From Tretioscincus oriximinensis (lineage: Eukaryota; Chordata; Lepidosauria; Squamata; Gymnophthalmidae): 64,000 nucleotides of DNA. The stretch spans positions 3,521,990-3,585,989 of the forward strand of contig JAJVDF010000003.1 in the NCBI GenBank assembly GCA_022410635.1. Direction: 5' to 3'. The notes under the pieces were generated by a model. That model saw nothing but the letters and a program-made list of their open reading frames with translations, was not told where the DNA came from and ran no database searches. Positions 10,152 through 20,799 of this stretch are shown in pieces. Every line of letters starts with the position of its first letter. Position 1 is the stretch's first letter. The position numbers and the translations under genes are program-made.

Positions 10152-10926
10152 AATGGTATTCTTCCAGGCAGCAGAATGTATCACTGGAAGAGCAACAACT
10201 CTGGATAACAAAATAACTCTGCCCAGCAACATCAAAGACCATGCAGAAAGATCTGTTGCATCTTTTAAGATTGTTAGCAATATACATGCTTATACTTCTT
10301 GGAACAGGGAGAGAGGGAGGAAAGGGAAGTGGATGGCAGAGGGAGGGAGGGAAGGAAGGAAGCAATCCCAGTGATAACATTTGCCATTAAAACTGTTCCT
10401 TTTGAGTCCATGTTGATGCAACTGACAGACCATTTGTTCTCACANGACTTTCAATTTGAAGAACTTGACAAAGAAATAAATGGCCCATTCCAGGGACAGT
10501 TTCCTTGTAACCCTGTAACATACTTATGTCTTGCACTAACTTTTTGCAATCCCAGACCCTATAAAAGACANCACCACAGGGAATTAAAAACTAACTGAGA
10601 CCTGTTTTGTACTTGCTGTCTGGAATTGCAATGACACAAGTCGTTGGCATGTTGCCTGTTAGTGGAGACGAAATCTCTTAATAACCTTACATATTATGGA
10701 CTTCCTAGAGGCTCAGTTTATCTTTCTATATGTGGACTTCTAAATTGTTGATAAAACCTTTCTGGATCACAAATCACTTCTCGGATTAAAATGTAATTCC
10801 CAGCCAGTCGCTGACAAATGTTAGGGCTTGTGGCAGCTTGGGATACCATGTGGAAAGCAGGGCCCCTAGACTACAGTTACCACATAAAATCTGGCACAGT
10901 ACTTTGGATCTTTAATGGCTATAGAA
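10152..10926. other. No gene or recognised repeat
   Basis: Only a GA-rich patch (10305-10370) stands out. Nothing coding is apparent. Confidence 0.45.
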
Positions 10927-11125
10927 TAGGCTGACCAGATGGCCCCTTTTGGTGGGGTTGAAAACCTGGTTTTGGGGTGCCTCCCAATTTTTTCTGAGGA
11001 AAACGTTTTCAAAAAAATATTTTTTTCCAATTTTTTTCCAATTTTTTTTTCCTCAGAAAAAAACTGGAGGCACCCCAAAAACAGATTTTCACCCCCCCAA
11101 AAAAAGGGGTCATCTGGTCAGTCTA
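10927..11125. mobile_element. Palindromic fold-back MITE, copy 2
   Basis: The same element as at 5169: TAGGCTGACCAGATGGCCCC at the left, CATCTGGTCAGTCTA at the right, TA at both borders, and inverted arms containing 'GGGGTGCCTCCCAATTTTTT' and 'CTGGAGGCACCCC' around a T-rich centre. A transcript would fold into a long near-perfect hairpin. Confidence 0.8.
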
Positions 11126-11379
11126 CTATGGAAGAAAGGACTTTTCATCAGGTGCAGCACAGTGGGGGCGGGGGGAGTATCGCTTTTTCCACCTGGTTGA
11201 AGTTTTGCATTTGTTTTCAATAAAGGAAAAATATACATAAAACAAAATTATTTTAAGTTGCAATCGTTTTTGTTCTCCACAGTTAGTTCATTGACTTCCT
11301 CCCTTATTTCTCTGTTTGGTTCAGTGTATCATTTTATCTTTCACTGAGTTGATCTATTGACCTCTTCCAGATTGATAGT

Positions 11380-11720
11380 TCTTTAGTCTTCAAAGTCTGC
11401 GATTAAAAGGCCACCTTCTATTTCAATAGAAAGTCTTTATATATCCTTTTAACCCTCCATAAGTTGCTCTATTGATCCCTGTACAGCAATAGTTCTTTAA
11501 GGTCTGTGATTAAAAGTCCACCTATTTATTTGTAGTAAGAAGCCTAAAAAAAATCTCTATTTTTTACCATATTTTTTTGCTTATCAAAAATAGTAATTTG
11601 TCCATTTCAGTTTAATCCATCCAGTTCCTTCTTCCTCTCATCTCTGANCATAAACTCTTCTTTATTCTGTAATCATATTATGTAACATCACACTATTATT
11701 GTAAGGAATAGCATATTCAC
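11380..11720. repeat. Unclassified repeat family D, copy 1
   Basis: Blocks in order: 'TCAAAGTCTGCGATTAAAAGG', 'ATTTCAATAGAAAGTC', 'CTTATCAAAAATAGTAA', 'TTTCAGTTTAATCCATCCA', 'AGTTCCTTCTTCCTC' and 'CATAAACTCTTC'. The same order occurs at 56290-56550. Both are AT-rich and noncoding. Class unknown; they could be untranslated parts of a LINE. Confidence 0.5.
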
Positions 11721-12329
11721 AACCATTTAAGGTGCAAAGTTCTACCCCAGTTTTTATGTGGGAAAAGCATAACTTAGATTCCTTTCTTAAATATAATAAG
11801 ACACAGTGCACATCACTGAGCTAATGTGTACTAGTGAGCTTATTAGACTGGATTAATAAGGCTGCATGTAAAGAACTTTTGAATTACTGTAGCTATTAGA
11901 TACAGTATATACGAAATGACAATTGNTGATTATGCATATGGAGATCATATTTTTATCTCTTTATTCTGCTAGTTCTAAGATTTGATGCACTTTCCGTAAT
12001 ATGGATTAGTTAATCTTGTCTATATTGTCTAGTTACTCATTCACTAATTATATTACTGCTGCCTTTATTCCCAGATCAGATATTGACAAAATNCTACCCA
12101 ATAGCATTTGATTGGAGAGAGGAGGAGGACAAGAAGAAGAAGGGAGGAAATGGAGGCATAGGATTTGTTTTTTNTTTACAAAACAACCAATAAAAGTCTC
12201 CAAAATCAACACTGGATAGAAAAATAAATGAATGCAGAACCAAAATAGTCTCTTACTAATGTAAAACCCACAAAAGAATATGCAGCAGGAGCTTGGCTGT
12301 GAAGCAATGTTGAGTGAAGCTTTGAGGTG
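11721..12329. other. No gene or recognised repeat
   Basis: AT-rich sequence with scattered single Ns. Nothing recognised. Confidence 0.4.
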
Positions 12330-12344
12330 AGTTTTACTAGTTGC

Positions 12345-12540
12345 ATTATTTCCCTTCTTCTCTTCTTTCCACCTTACCTTCCTCCCTTCTTTTCTTCTTT
12401 ATCTTTCCTCTTTTCTTTCCCCTTCCCTTCTCCCTTTGTCTTTCCTTCTTCCCTCTTTCCTTCTATTTTTCCTTCTTACTTTATTTTCTCCATGCTTTTC
12501 TTCTATTTTTCTTCCTTTCCATCCTCCTTCCTCTTTCAAG
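12345..12540. repeat. Polypyrimidine tract
   Basis: Nearly 200 bp composed almost only of C and T on the plus strand (CTTCC, TTTCC and similar units). The Phe/Ser/Leu/Pro frames over it are compositional. Such polypurine/polypyrimidine DNA can adopt triplex (H-DNA) structure under supercoiling; that is general knowledge, not shown here. Confidence 0.85.
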
Positions 12541-13450
12541 ACAAGGAAAGGAAGGAGGGTGCGAGGCCATCAGGGCTACAACCCAGGAAGGTGTTTCAAC
12601 GTGGATGTGGCAGGAGAAGACTTGCTTACTTGGCAGGCTTACTTCTGTGTCATTTTCTTAATCTCTTCACACAACATCACGGCTGCCATTTCCTCGGTGT
12701 GCACAGTCCATTGTTTTCTTCATTTTGTTTTTGCTGTTATTCTGTAGCNGCAGTATTCAGTATTAATTTTTTTCATGTGCTGGAATCACAATGATGACAC
12801 ACTGTTATATACAAATATGTATTATACAATATACAAAAAGTAGAAGTTAGCCACACTGGCTCAAATATAATATGCCCATAAAATATAAAATGTAGGAAGT
12901 AACATTGAAAGAAAAGTCCATATAATCATTGTGAGCTAAAAATTGACCAAACAGGCAACAATAGATTCTAAAACTGGCAGCATATATCCATATAGGTATC
13001 AACAGCTTTTCCTTAAATATGTAGTATTTGAACTCAACATTGCATGCAGACTGATAAATGTATGGTTTCTGGGACACAGTTCATATATGGACATAACTCT
13101 TTTTCATTAAATTAGAATTAAAACCCTATGTGGATTAAGATTTTGCAATTACTTGGAAGAGTTCAGTGAGTTACAAGTCTATGTAAAGACGTCTTTGTCA
13201 ACTAATTCAATCTTGTCACACTTAAATGTTTAAGCCTACCTTGTAAAACTGGATCTTCTGACTTGCTATTTTTTTGAAGTATCCATATACAGCACTTGGC
13301 ATAGGAAATAACTGAATAAATGAACAAACTACGTATAAATAGGAAAATAATAAATAAGTAAGTTAAGGACTGATTCTGCTAGGACTTTATGAATGTAGAT
13401 AACCCTTAAGCATTCATAAATTGAATAGAATAAATGTTAAAAATATAGAG
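12541..13450. other. No gene or recognised repeat
   Basis: No repeat or gene recognised. The sequence is AT-rich with ordinary complexity. Confidence 0.4.
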
Positions 13451-13765
13451 TTGGAATACCAAGCAAGTGAATCTCAAAGCACCTTAGAACTGACATGAAA
13501 AACATAGGTAGCAATAGCTTTCATAGAGAAATCTAATTCTTTTGATGCTCTATGTCCATCTGTACCTGGGCAAAGCTTCTGGAGAGTTTGGCTGATTTTG
13601 GAGTTCTCCATAGAGGTAGATTTCAAGAGGTATGGTAGCTGTATTAGTCTGGATGCAGAAATACCTGGCAAGGAGATTTCATAGTATCTTTGAGACTTGC
13701 AAGAACAAAGTAGGCAGTATGAAGAAATAGATTTGTCTACAAAAGCTTCTGCTNCCTCCTTTTAC
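13451..13765 (+). repeat. Unclassified repeat family A, two units
   Basis: Two successive copies of the signature 'tagcaccttagagactaac...aggtaggcagcatgagctttt...gacaagtctacttcttcagatgc'. The first lies near 13470-13560 and the second near 13640-13760, after 'GTATGGTAGCTGTATTAGTCTGGATGCAGAAA'. Copies are diverged. Confidence 0.6.
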
Positions 13766-13980
13766 CTTGTAAGTTCTAAGGTGAAATGAGAAGCCTTTGT
13801 TAGATATTCTGGATCCAAAGTAACTTGTCTATTTCTTCAATATCTACCTCTACAGAATTGGCATTTTCTTTTTTATGCATATTACAATAGAAAGGCTCTG
13901 ATATTAGATTTTTGAAGGTGGCAGTACAGAAAGAATATAAACAAATGGACTTTATCTTTAACTTTTGAGGTAAAAACCTT

Positions 13981-14058
13981 ATATTTATTTATTTATTTAT
14001 TAAAACTCATACCCCATCCTATACCCAAAGGTCTCAGGGCGGCCAACAATAAAAACAA
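13981..14058 (-). mobile_element. L2-like LINE 3' tail fragment
   Basis: A (TATT)n run followed by 'CCCATCCTATACCCAAAGGTCTCAGGGCGGCCAA' is the inverse of the L2-like 3' end 'CCGCCCTGAGACCTTTGGGTATAGG' with its AAATA tail. It could also be the tail of the SINE that shares this end. Confidence 0.7.
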
Positions 14059-14098
14059 CAGTAAAAAATTAGGAAAGGAATCAAAAACCAGCCAGTAA

Positions 14099-14335
14099 GT
14101 GTTGTTTTGCCTCTTTATAAATCTGTGATGAGGCCACATCTCAAAAAGTTTATTTTGGAACTAGAGGAGGTGCAGGAAAGAGCAACAAGAATAATCAAGG
14201 GGATGAAGCACCTCCCTTATGAAATTCTGCTGCAACGCCTGGGCCTCTTCAGCCTCAAAAGATGATGTTTGAGAGGTAATGAAATTGAAGTATATGAAAT
14301 GATGCATGGGATGGATAAGGTGAATATCCATTGAA
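14099..14335 (+). mobile_element. CR1-type LINE, ORF2 C-terminal fragment
   Basis: Plus-strand wording matches the CR1 ORF2 end: 'TATAAATCTGTGATGAGGCCACATCTC', then 'CAGGAAAGAGCAACAAGAATAATCAAGG', 'CACCTCCCTTATGAAATTCTGC', 'GGCCTCTTCAGCCT' and 'GATGCATGGGATGGATAAGG' (HLPYE, LGLFSL and MGWIR-like relics). Stops are present, so it is a fossil. Confidence 0.75.
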
Positions 14336-14639
14336 AATTCCTGCCAAAGTTCATGTGAGGTCCAGGGCCAGTCCAAGGCTAGTCTGGAACAGTGCTGCCA
14401 TATAGTTGGTCCCAGATGGGGACAAGGAGACACAAGAAGGTTAATTCCATTTGCTGGCAGGGCTCCTGTTGTTCAATAGCCCTTTAGATTTGTTGGAGTC
14501 TATCACCAAAGTTCATAAAGCTTTTCATTTGTTTCGAAGGCTGGTTTTGAGCAATGCAATTGTACAGCTCTGTTCTAGATGAGAACTAGCAGGCACACTG
14601 AGTTTCTTCAGCAGGATATTGGTTTGCTTTTCCTAGTTT

Positions 14640-14910
14640 GTCTCTATGTAGGTTTGGCTGCAAGAACTCATGCTGCCAGCTTTTTTCCACTAAGGTGCTA
14701 CAAGAATGCCATAGCATCTGAAATAGCCTTGTCTACAAAACCTCATCCTGCCTAATTTTTTCTCATTATTCTTTAAGATGCTATGATACCCCTTACTAAA
14801 ACTCCATAGCATCTGAAGAAATAAGCTTGCTGCCCATCTTTTTCTTGTTAAGATGTTGTGAGGCCTCCTTGCTGGATGTTCCGGACCCAGACTAACACAG
14901 TTACTTCTTT
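14640..14910 (-). repeat. Unclassified repeat family A, inverted copies
   Basis: The minus-strand signature appears twice: 'TTTTTCCACTAAGGTGCTACAAG' and 'CTCATTATTCTTTAAGATGCTATGA', followed by 'GGACCCAGACTAACACAGTTACTTCTTTGAAATCTACC', which is the inverse of the other family A boundary. Confidence 0.6.
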
Positions 14911-16265
14911 GAAATCTACCATGGAGGCCTTTTGAAGCTCTATCATATTCAAAAGATGCATTCCTACCTTTTGTGTTACTATATTTATATAGCAGTTTAT
15001 TGCAGCAAACTGTTGTCCTGCTTTTGGGGTAATAGCCATCACAGCCTTCCTCACTGAAGAGTCTGTCCATGTTTCCAAGATGAGAATCACATTGAAGCTA
15101 CTGGATATTGTCCATGTTCAGATAATCTTTATCATTCTGGCTACATTTCCATTTCTCCCTTGACATTCTAAATTATTAAAAGCTCCTCTGCTCCTTCATT
15201 AAAATTGTTTCTATTCCAGTTGGCCCCTGTGAGGTCTCTAAACACACTCCAAATGGACTTGGAGTTCATAGGTGGTTGATTTATTATTTGCCCATGATGG
15301 AATGCTGCACTAAAAGCTATTCTCATTCATTTATGTGATGTAGTACATTTGCAGTCATTATGCAAACTACAATAAGATGTACTCCTGAAATTAGAAATAT
15401 TTCCTCATTCCCCCTCGGTGCTCCATATGAACACATACTTGTACTATGGGATTCATTACGGAGATCTTTTGAATCCTGATGGATACCCCTGGCACAGGTC
15501 AAAATCCCACAAGCCATTATTTCCATAGGACATAAAGACTCATTGCCGTAGCTGCTCAAGGGGCCAGAATTTATTGTGTCAGGGAAATGTAAATCGTGCC
15601 ACCGTGGCATATGCATTGTGCCTACTTGTCTATGCATATTTAATACAGCAGAATAAAAGACGGTGCCATGATTAAACAGAAAATAAAAAAGTGCTTTTTC
15701 CAACTCTTAGGTGCACAGGGTTGCTTGCAGGTTAAGTTGCTTAATGTGTTATCGGTCAATAAGACATTTGCCTCGTTCAATATTTAGGTTTTGCTGCCAT
15801 GCAAATAAAGCAGCAAGGCAGGAAGGATTTTTCCTATCTTTGCTTGGGAGGCTGAAGTTCAAAAACTATTGAAACTGCTATAGAGTATCAGTGTCAAGGG
15901 GCCATATTAATACTGTGCAAAGCAACATGTACATTATGTCTGTGATTCGCAAACAGGCGCCTGAATATTCTGGTTAGTTAGCTTGGCAAAATGCCATGTT
16001 TTTTTTCACCTTGCAGTCTTTTTCTAAACAGTAGAATATAGCATAATTATAACAGCTGCAATAGCTAGTCACCTTTAGCCTTCATTCTAAGGGCCAATTT
16101 AGACAGTCTTAGGAAGCCTAGAATGCTGCCAGATGGTTCTAATCACTCACTACTGCTACATGTCTGAAATGAGATCAAATGTCTGCAGATATAGGAACAC
16201 ATGAAAGCTACATTTTTGACAAAGTTCTTTGAGTCCTGAAGAAGTACGAACACAGGTAGAATGAC
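14911..16265. other. Repeat-poor stretch, candidate conserved non-coding DNA
   Basis: I recognise no repeat here. From about 15320 to 15990 the sequence is complex, moderately AT-rich, and carries octamer-like words (TATGCAAACTAC, TATGCATATTTA) and an NFI-like half-palindrome TTGGCAAAATGCCA (15992 area). No plausible gene frame. It may be ancestral single-copy DNA in a repeat-rich locus; function unknown. Confidence 0.35.
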
Positions 16266-16268
16266 TAT

Positions 16269-17371
16269 GGCCATGTTCACACAGCTATTTTATTCCTCAG
16301 TTGTAGCGACATGAGGAAGGTTGGGGCATACGCGTGAAGCGTGTTTCAGCAGTCCTTCCACAATAAACACCATTTATCCNGGAATAAACTATTGCTGGGA
16401 TAATCAGGCATCATTGTGAAGAACCTCTGAAATCTCGCAGCCAACCTCCATCATCTCGTAGCGACCCCTTTCCTCTCCCATGTGAACATTATTAGTGCGA
16501 GAGACAGGAGGGGAAAGATGACCAGAGGAAGTGCCACCTCCTTGCTTTGGTGGAGAAACCTGCCCGCCTTTTCCTAAGCCCAGGCTGCGCTCCACCTGCT
16601 TTCGGGGACTGCTGCCTGGGGATCGGCTCTGCGAAGCGATGAGCAGGACATCATCGCTGTCAATGTTCAAGGAGAAGGCGGTGAGGAGGTTGACAGGACG
16701 TCTGTCAGTGTTCCCCTTCGTTTTGCCGAGCTGATCTCCAGGCAGAGGGCTGGCTGGAAGGAGGGCACAGCCGAAGAAACGTGGTGGAGCCGGCTGCGTG
16801 TCACGAGAAGCCTTTTCCTAAGCCCAGTCAGCCTTCAGCCTGCTTTCGGGGGCTGGTGCCTGGAGATCAGGATGTCTGTCAATGCTGCTCATTGTTTTGC
16901 TGGGCTGATCTCTAGGCAGCAACCCCTGAAGGCAGGCAGAGGGCAGCCTGGGCTTAGGAAAAGGCTTCTCGTGACACGCAGCCAGTTCCGCCATGTTGCT
17001 TCAGCTGTGCCCTCCTTCCAGCTAGCCCTCTGCTTCCTCTTGGGGGCTGCTGTGTGGAGATTGGATCGGCAAAACAAAGGGGGAACATTGACAGATGTCC
17101 TGTCAACCTCCCCACCTCCTCCTCCTCACCTCAGCTGAACCAATTGTCAGCGCCAATCTCCAGGCAGCAGCCCCCGAACGTAGGCAGTGGGCTGGCTTGA
17201 AGGAGGGCGCCGAAGCAACGCAGCAGAGCAGACTGTGTATGACGAGAATTCAAGAATATGTGTNCACAGACGTATATTCCGGAATATAGTTTGTGGTGTG
17301 AAGGGAAACGCCATTGCTATATTCCAGAATATAGCTTTATTCCAGTTTTTAGCTCGTCGTGTGAACGCAGC
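16269..17371 (+). mobile_element. Harbinger-like DNA transposon, long form (1.1 kb)
   Basis: The ends match the 391-bp form: the left is GGCCATGTTCACACAGCT and the right reads GGCTGCGTTCACACGACGAG on the other strand. TAT flanks both sides (16266-16268 and 17372-17374). The shared left part ends near 16440 and the shared right part begins near 17240. Between them lies a GC- and CpG-rich insert with a large inverted repeat. No transposase frame is visible. Confidence 0.7.
16742..17033. repeat. 84-bp inverted repeat inside the long Harbinger-like element
   Basis: Arms at 16742-16825 and 16950-17033 are inverted copies with about 7 mismatches over 84 bp, around a 124-bp spacer. A third, degenerate direct copy of the left arm lies near 17160-17230. 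The CCTTTTCCTAAGCCCAG block also recurs at about 16568 and 16811. Transcription would give a stable stem. Confidence 0.85.
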
Positions 17372-17394
17372 CTATGTAGATTTCAAATAAGTAG

Positions 17395-18140
17395 TTAGGT
17401 CCAGAAAATTTCCCAAGGGGATCTTGTAGCATCTTAGATAACAACAACAAAAAGGTAGGCAGCATAACCTTTTGTAGGTGAGTAAACGTCTTCAGATACT
17501 ATGGACAAGAAAAAAAGTAGGCAGCATACGCTTCTGTAGACAAGTCCCTATTTCTTCAAATTCCATGAAAGTCTAGTAAGGGGGTCTTATAGCCCCTTAG
17601 ATACCAGCAAGCGGAAAGTAGGCAGGAGGAGTTTTGTATGTAAGTAAACATATCCAAGTATGCAATTTAGCAAAGGGGATCTCATAGCTACCCTGAGAAC
17701 TTCAGGTTATGGACTATAAGTATAAATAAATAAGTAAATAAATAAATAAACAATAGCACCTTACAGACTAGGGAAGTAGCATGAGCTTCTATAGACTAAT
17801 ACTCTTCTTCAAATGCTTTAGAGTCCAGAAAGGGGATCTCATAGCTGTAGAGACTAACAAGGAAAAGGGGTCAACATGAATTTTTATAGGTAAGTCTACT
17901 TCTTTAGATGTTAGTGAACAATTGCCACAGACTATATATAACAAACTGGGTGCTGGTAATGACAATAGAAATGTAAAATTGTGTGGGATGATTAGTCAGG
18001 TCAAGTACATTCTAAACAAGGAACTGCTGGGGGAAAGAATTGTAAATAAGTCAAAGTGTTGCAACCAAATATATATAGAAATGTGGAGATAAGAATACTA
18101 TGCTTTCCAATAAAACCTCTGAGAAATATGTCTTCTGTAA
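17395..18140 (+). repeat. Unclassified repeat family A, tandem cluster
   Basis: About five successive diverged units, each with 'ggggatcttgtagcatcttag...aaggtaggcagcat...cttttgta'. They end with the longer distal part 'GCCACAGACTATATATAACAAACTGGG' and 'GATTAGTCAGGTCAAGTAC'. An L2-like tail fragment (GACTATAAGTATAAATAAATAAG, about 17708-17750) interrupts one unit. The distal part supplies the empty-site comparison for the MITE at 45481. Confidence 0.65.
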
Positions 18141-18961
18141 CTCATCTGCAATTATCTTTCTGAGTAAAGAAGGCTGAAGTTTCTCATTCTAAGGGACTCA
18201 AATTCTTCCATCAGAGTGGCCATGGACATTTTGAAAATAGTATTTCACTAATACTAATGACCAGTGGAAAACTGTAAGAAGTAGAGAACTGTCATCTTAG
18301 TGATAAAAGCACTGTATTTATCAACAGGAAGATCCTGCTTTGGATGCCTTGAAATGTGTATTATCATTTTTGTTGTCATAAAAGATACTGGATATATCTT
18401 TATGTGGCATTTCATGTTGATTTTAATCAAATTCTGAGTGGCATAACATTCTTACTGTACTACTTTATAACTGGTATTGGCCTTTGGCTAAGAATAAATA
18501 CAGTATATAGATTCAGTACCAAAGGAAAGTTGATTCCAAGCCTTATTTATGTTTAAGGAACTATTCATAAACCATGAAGGTAGAGAAGGCAACGTTAATG
18601 CTCATGCTTCTCCTAAAATTAGGGGACATTTTTTCATGTTTCTGTTTTTAGTCCACTTTAATTTTATTTATTAATTTTGGGTCAAAAACTTTGCATTCCA
18701 GCAAAACACACCATAACGTTTAAATGTAAAATTGCAAGTTAAATTTAAAAAGGCAGCTATCTATTGATAAAGCATTAGAATTGTTTAAGTTCATGGTAGA
18801 ATAATAAAATTAATATTGGACCAGATGCATTCTATGGCAAATGCATTATTGCATCAAGGATTGTGTGTCAGATAGAATAGTAGGACAGATGAATATTCTC
18901 TATCAGTAATACATTTTAACGGGGCTCTTATAGCATATTATAGCATGGCTCTGGTCATAAT
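18141..18961. other. No gene or recognised repeat
   Basis: AT-rich DNA of ordinary complexity with no recognised feature. Confidence 0.4.
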
Positions 18962-19539
18962 TAAGGCTATGTGCACACAATGTTTTTTCTACTCATTCGT
19001 AGCACAGTCAGGGTGTCTTGGGCTCACGTACTAAGTGTTTTCAGTAGTCAACCCTCAATAAATGCCTTTTTTCCCTGGAATAAACTATTGCTTAGATATT
19101 CAGATATCGTTCCAGAGAACCTCTGCATTTTCGCGAACATATGTGTGTGCACAAATTAGATGTGAGATGGTAAAACAATTGGGAACACATCAGTTTTTTC
19201 TATTGGCTGTTGTGAGTAAAAAAAAAATTGGACTGTACTGTGATGAGATCAATGAGTGATGTTACAGAACTGGGGCATTGGTCACGGTATATATATACAA
19301 GCCCTCCTGTTTGTACCACCCTTTCAACAGCTAATGGAGTGGGAGCCCGGGGCACGACCTTCTCTGTAGCTGCCCCCAGTCTATGGAATAGACTCCCCCA
19401 CGAGGTGCATCTGTCATCAACGTTGTATTCTTTTAGAAAATCTCTTTAGAAACACCTCTTTGACCTGGCTTTTGGTTGAAGAAATGCTATTTTTCCTCCC
19501 TCCCCACCCCCTTCCATCTTCAGATATGGTTTGTTACTA

Positions 19540-20009
19540 CAGTGGTACCTCGGTTCTCGAACGCCTTGAATGTCGACCAAATCGGTGTTCGACCAGGCGA
19601 TTCCAGAAACTTTTGTCCTGGAATCCGAACACCTATTTGGAACACAAACTTCCTTCGGCGTTCTTTCGGCCCGGCGTGCCTTGCTTGCGTCATCAGTATG
19701 CGTTTTTTCGGCCAGGCGCGCCTTGCTTGCGTCATCAGTGTGCGTTTTTTCGGCCCGGCGCGCCTTGCTGACGTCATCAGTGTGCGTTTTTTCGGCCCGG
19801 CGTGCCTTGCTGACGTCATCAGTGTGCGTTTTTTCGGCCCGGCGCGCCTTGCTGACGTCATCAGTGTGCGTTTTTTCGGCCCGGCGCGCCTTGCTGACGT
19901 CATCAGTGTGCGTTATTTCGGCCCGGCGCGCCTTGCTTCCGTTCTCGAACAATTTGGTTCTCGACCGTCCTGCCGGAACGAATTCTGTTCGAGAACCGAG
20001 GTACCACTG
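19540..20009. mobile_element. TA-flanked Tc1/mariner-type MITE with 42-bp minisatellite
   Basis: The terminal inverted repeats are perfect for 23 bp and begin CAGTGGTACCTCGGTTCTCG on each strand. TA flanks both ends (19538-19539 and 20010-20011). These are features of Tc1/mariner-like (Tigger/pogo-like) elements. At 470 bp there is no transposase. The interior is CpG-rich and dominated by a 42-bp tandem repeat. It inserted within the L2 3' end, whose sequence continues on both sides. Confidence 0.9.
19654..19940. repeat. 42-bp minisatellite with CRE palindromes
   Basis: Nearly seven units of period 42, each with 'GCGTTTTTTCGGCCCGGCGC' then 'GCCTTGCTGACGTCATCAGT'. Exact TGACGTCA (the CREB/ATF consensus) occurs at 19769, 19811, 19853 and 19895. 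Two earlier units have TTGCGTCA at 19685 and 19727. Because 42 is a multiple of three, every frame stays open and yields a 14-residue repeat; I see no reason to call it a gene. Confidence 0.9.
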
Positions 20010-20072
20010 TATTTTTAAAAAAGTTAATTTTNTACTGTTTTTATTATTGGTCACCCTGAAACCTTTGGGTAT

Positions 20073-20799
20073 TGTCGGGGTTCGCTATTAATAGTATATT
20101 AATTGGCATAAATATATTTGATATAAATATATACAAGTATTGGTCCCCAGAAGCCCAGGCCTCTTGTCTGCAAAGTTTTTTGGGAAATTCCCAGCACAGA
20201 GGGTGTTGCAACGAAGCTAATCGCTCTTCCTACCCTAAAGCAACACCCATTTAGCATGTTTACCTGAACCCATTATCTCAAGGTGCACCCATTGTCTCTG
20301 GAGCCCTGGCTTAATGGCATTAGTCAGTTGCCTGGAAGTCCAGAGGAAGTTCTTTGTCCATCCTCTCTCCAGGGGGTGAACGACCGGTCACAGGTCCTGG
20401 AAGCTACAGGGATCAATCTTGTATCACCCTAACCATACCCATATTTGGAGTTTCCTGACNCAGGCTGCGCCCCTTGGGAGGAGGGAGAAACGTCACACAG
20501 GTGTCACAACCTGGGCCCACCTCCGGTCCGCCCCAAACCACACCTTCGGAACTCCCATTCTCCGATGTCTGTTTTCTTGTACACATCTTCTGATCTAATG
20601 TCAATAAAAACCAGTGCACAGGGGTGCTCTGGAGGTTCCATAACCCACGTGGGCCTCCTAGATCTTACCTCTTGATCTAAGTTTATGGCCTCTGTGTGAG
20701 TTCTTGATTGGAGTCAGATTCTACATGTGCCCATATCCTGATGACTCAGCTGCCTCTGATCTGCAAACACCTTATAACGTGGTAAGCAAACCCCCGTTA
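20073..20799 (+). mobile_element. Solo LTR of an endogenous retrovirus-like element
   Basis: A 727-bp block starting TGTCGGGGTT and ending AACCCCCGTTA, flanked by the direct repeat GGGTAT (20067-20072 and 20800-20805). It interrupts the L2 3' end exactly where that LINE should continue. An AATAAA polyadenylation signal lies near 20602 followed by a U5-like region. The expected terminal CA is replaced by TA. No internal coding region or second LTR is present, so it is a solo LTR formed by recombination, with no viral protein. Family unknown. Confidence 0.65.

Noticed and set aside
12327..12794. 155-codon Phe/Ser/Leu-rich frame resembling a membrane protein
   Set aside because: It is a polypyrimidine tract; C/T-only codons give Phe, Ser, Leu and Pro in every frame.
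16404..17289. Several 62-88 codon frames in GC-rich DNA, possibly a CpG-island exon
   Set aside because: The GC-rich block lies inside a transposon with matching ends and contains internal inverted and direct repeats. The frames are short and overlap on both strands.
19654..19940. Regular repeats suggesting a CRISPR array
   Set aside because: The units are contiguous with no variable spacers, and the genome is vertebrate.
19446..20091. Long open frames (103-202 codons) on both strands with a 14-residue tandem repeat such as RRAEKTHTDDVSKA
   Set aside because: They are translations of the 42-bp minisatellite, whose period is a multiple of three so every frame stays open. The element has transposon ends and no promoter or domain evidence.
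20073..20799. Full-length endogenous retrovirus
   Set aside because: No internal region, gag/pol/env frame or second LTR is present. Only a solo LTR is supported.
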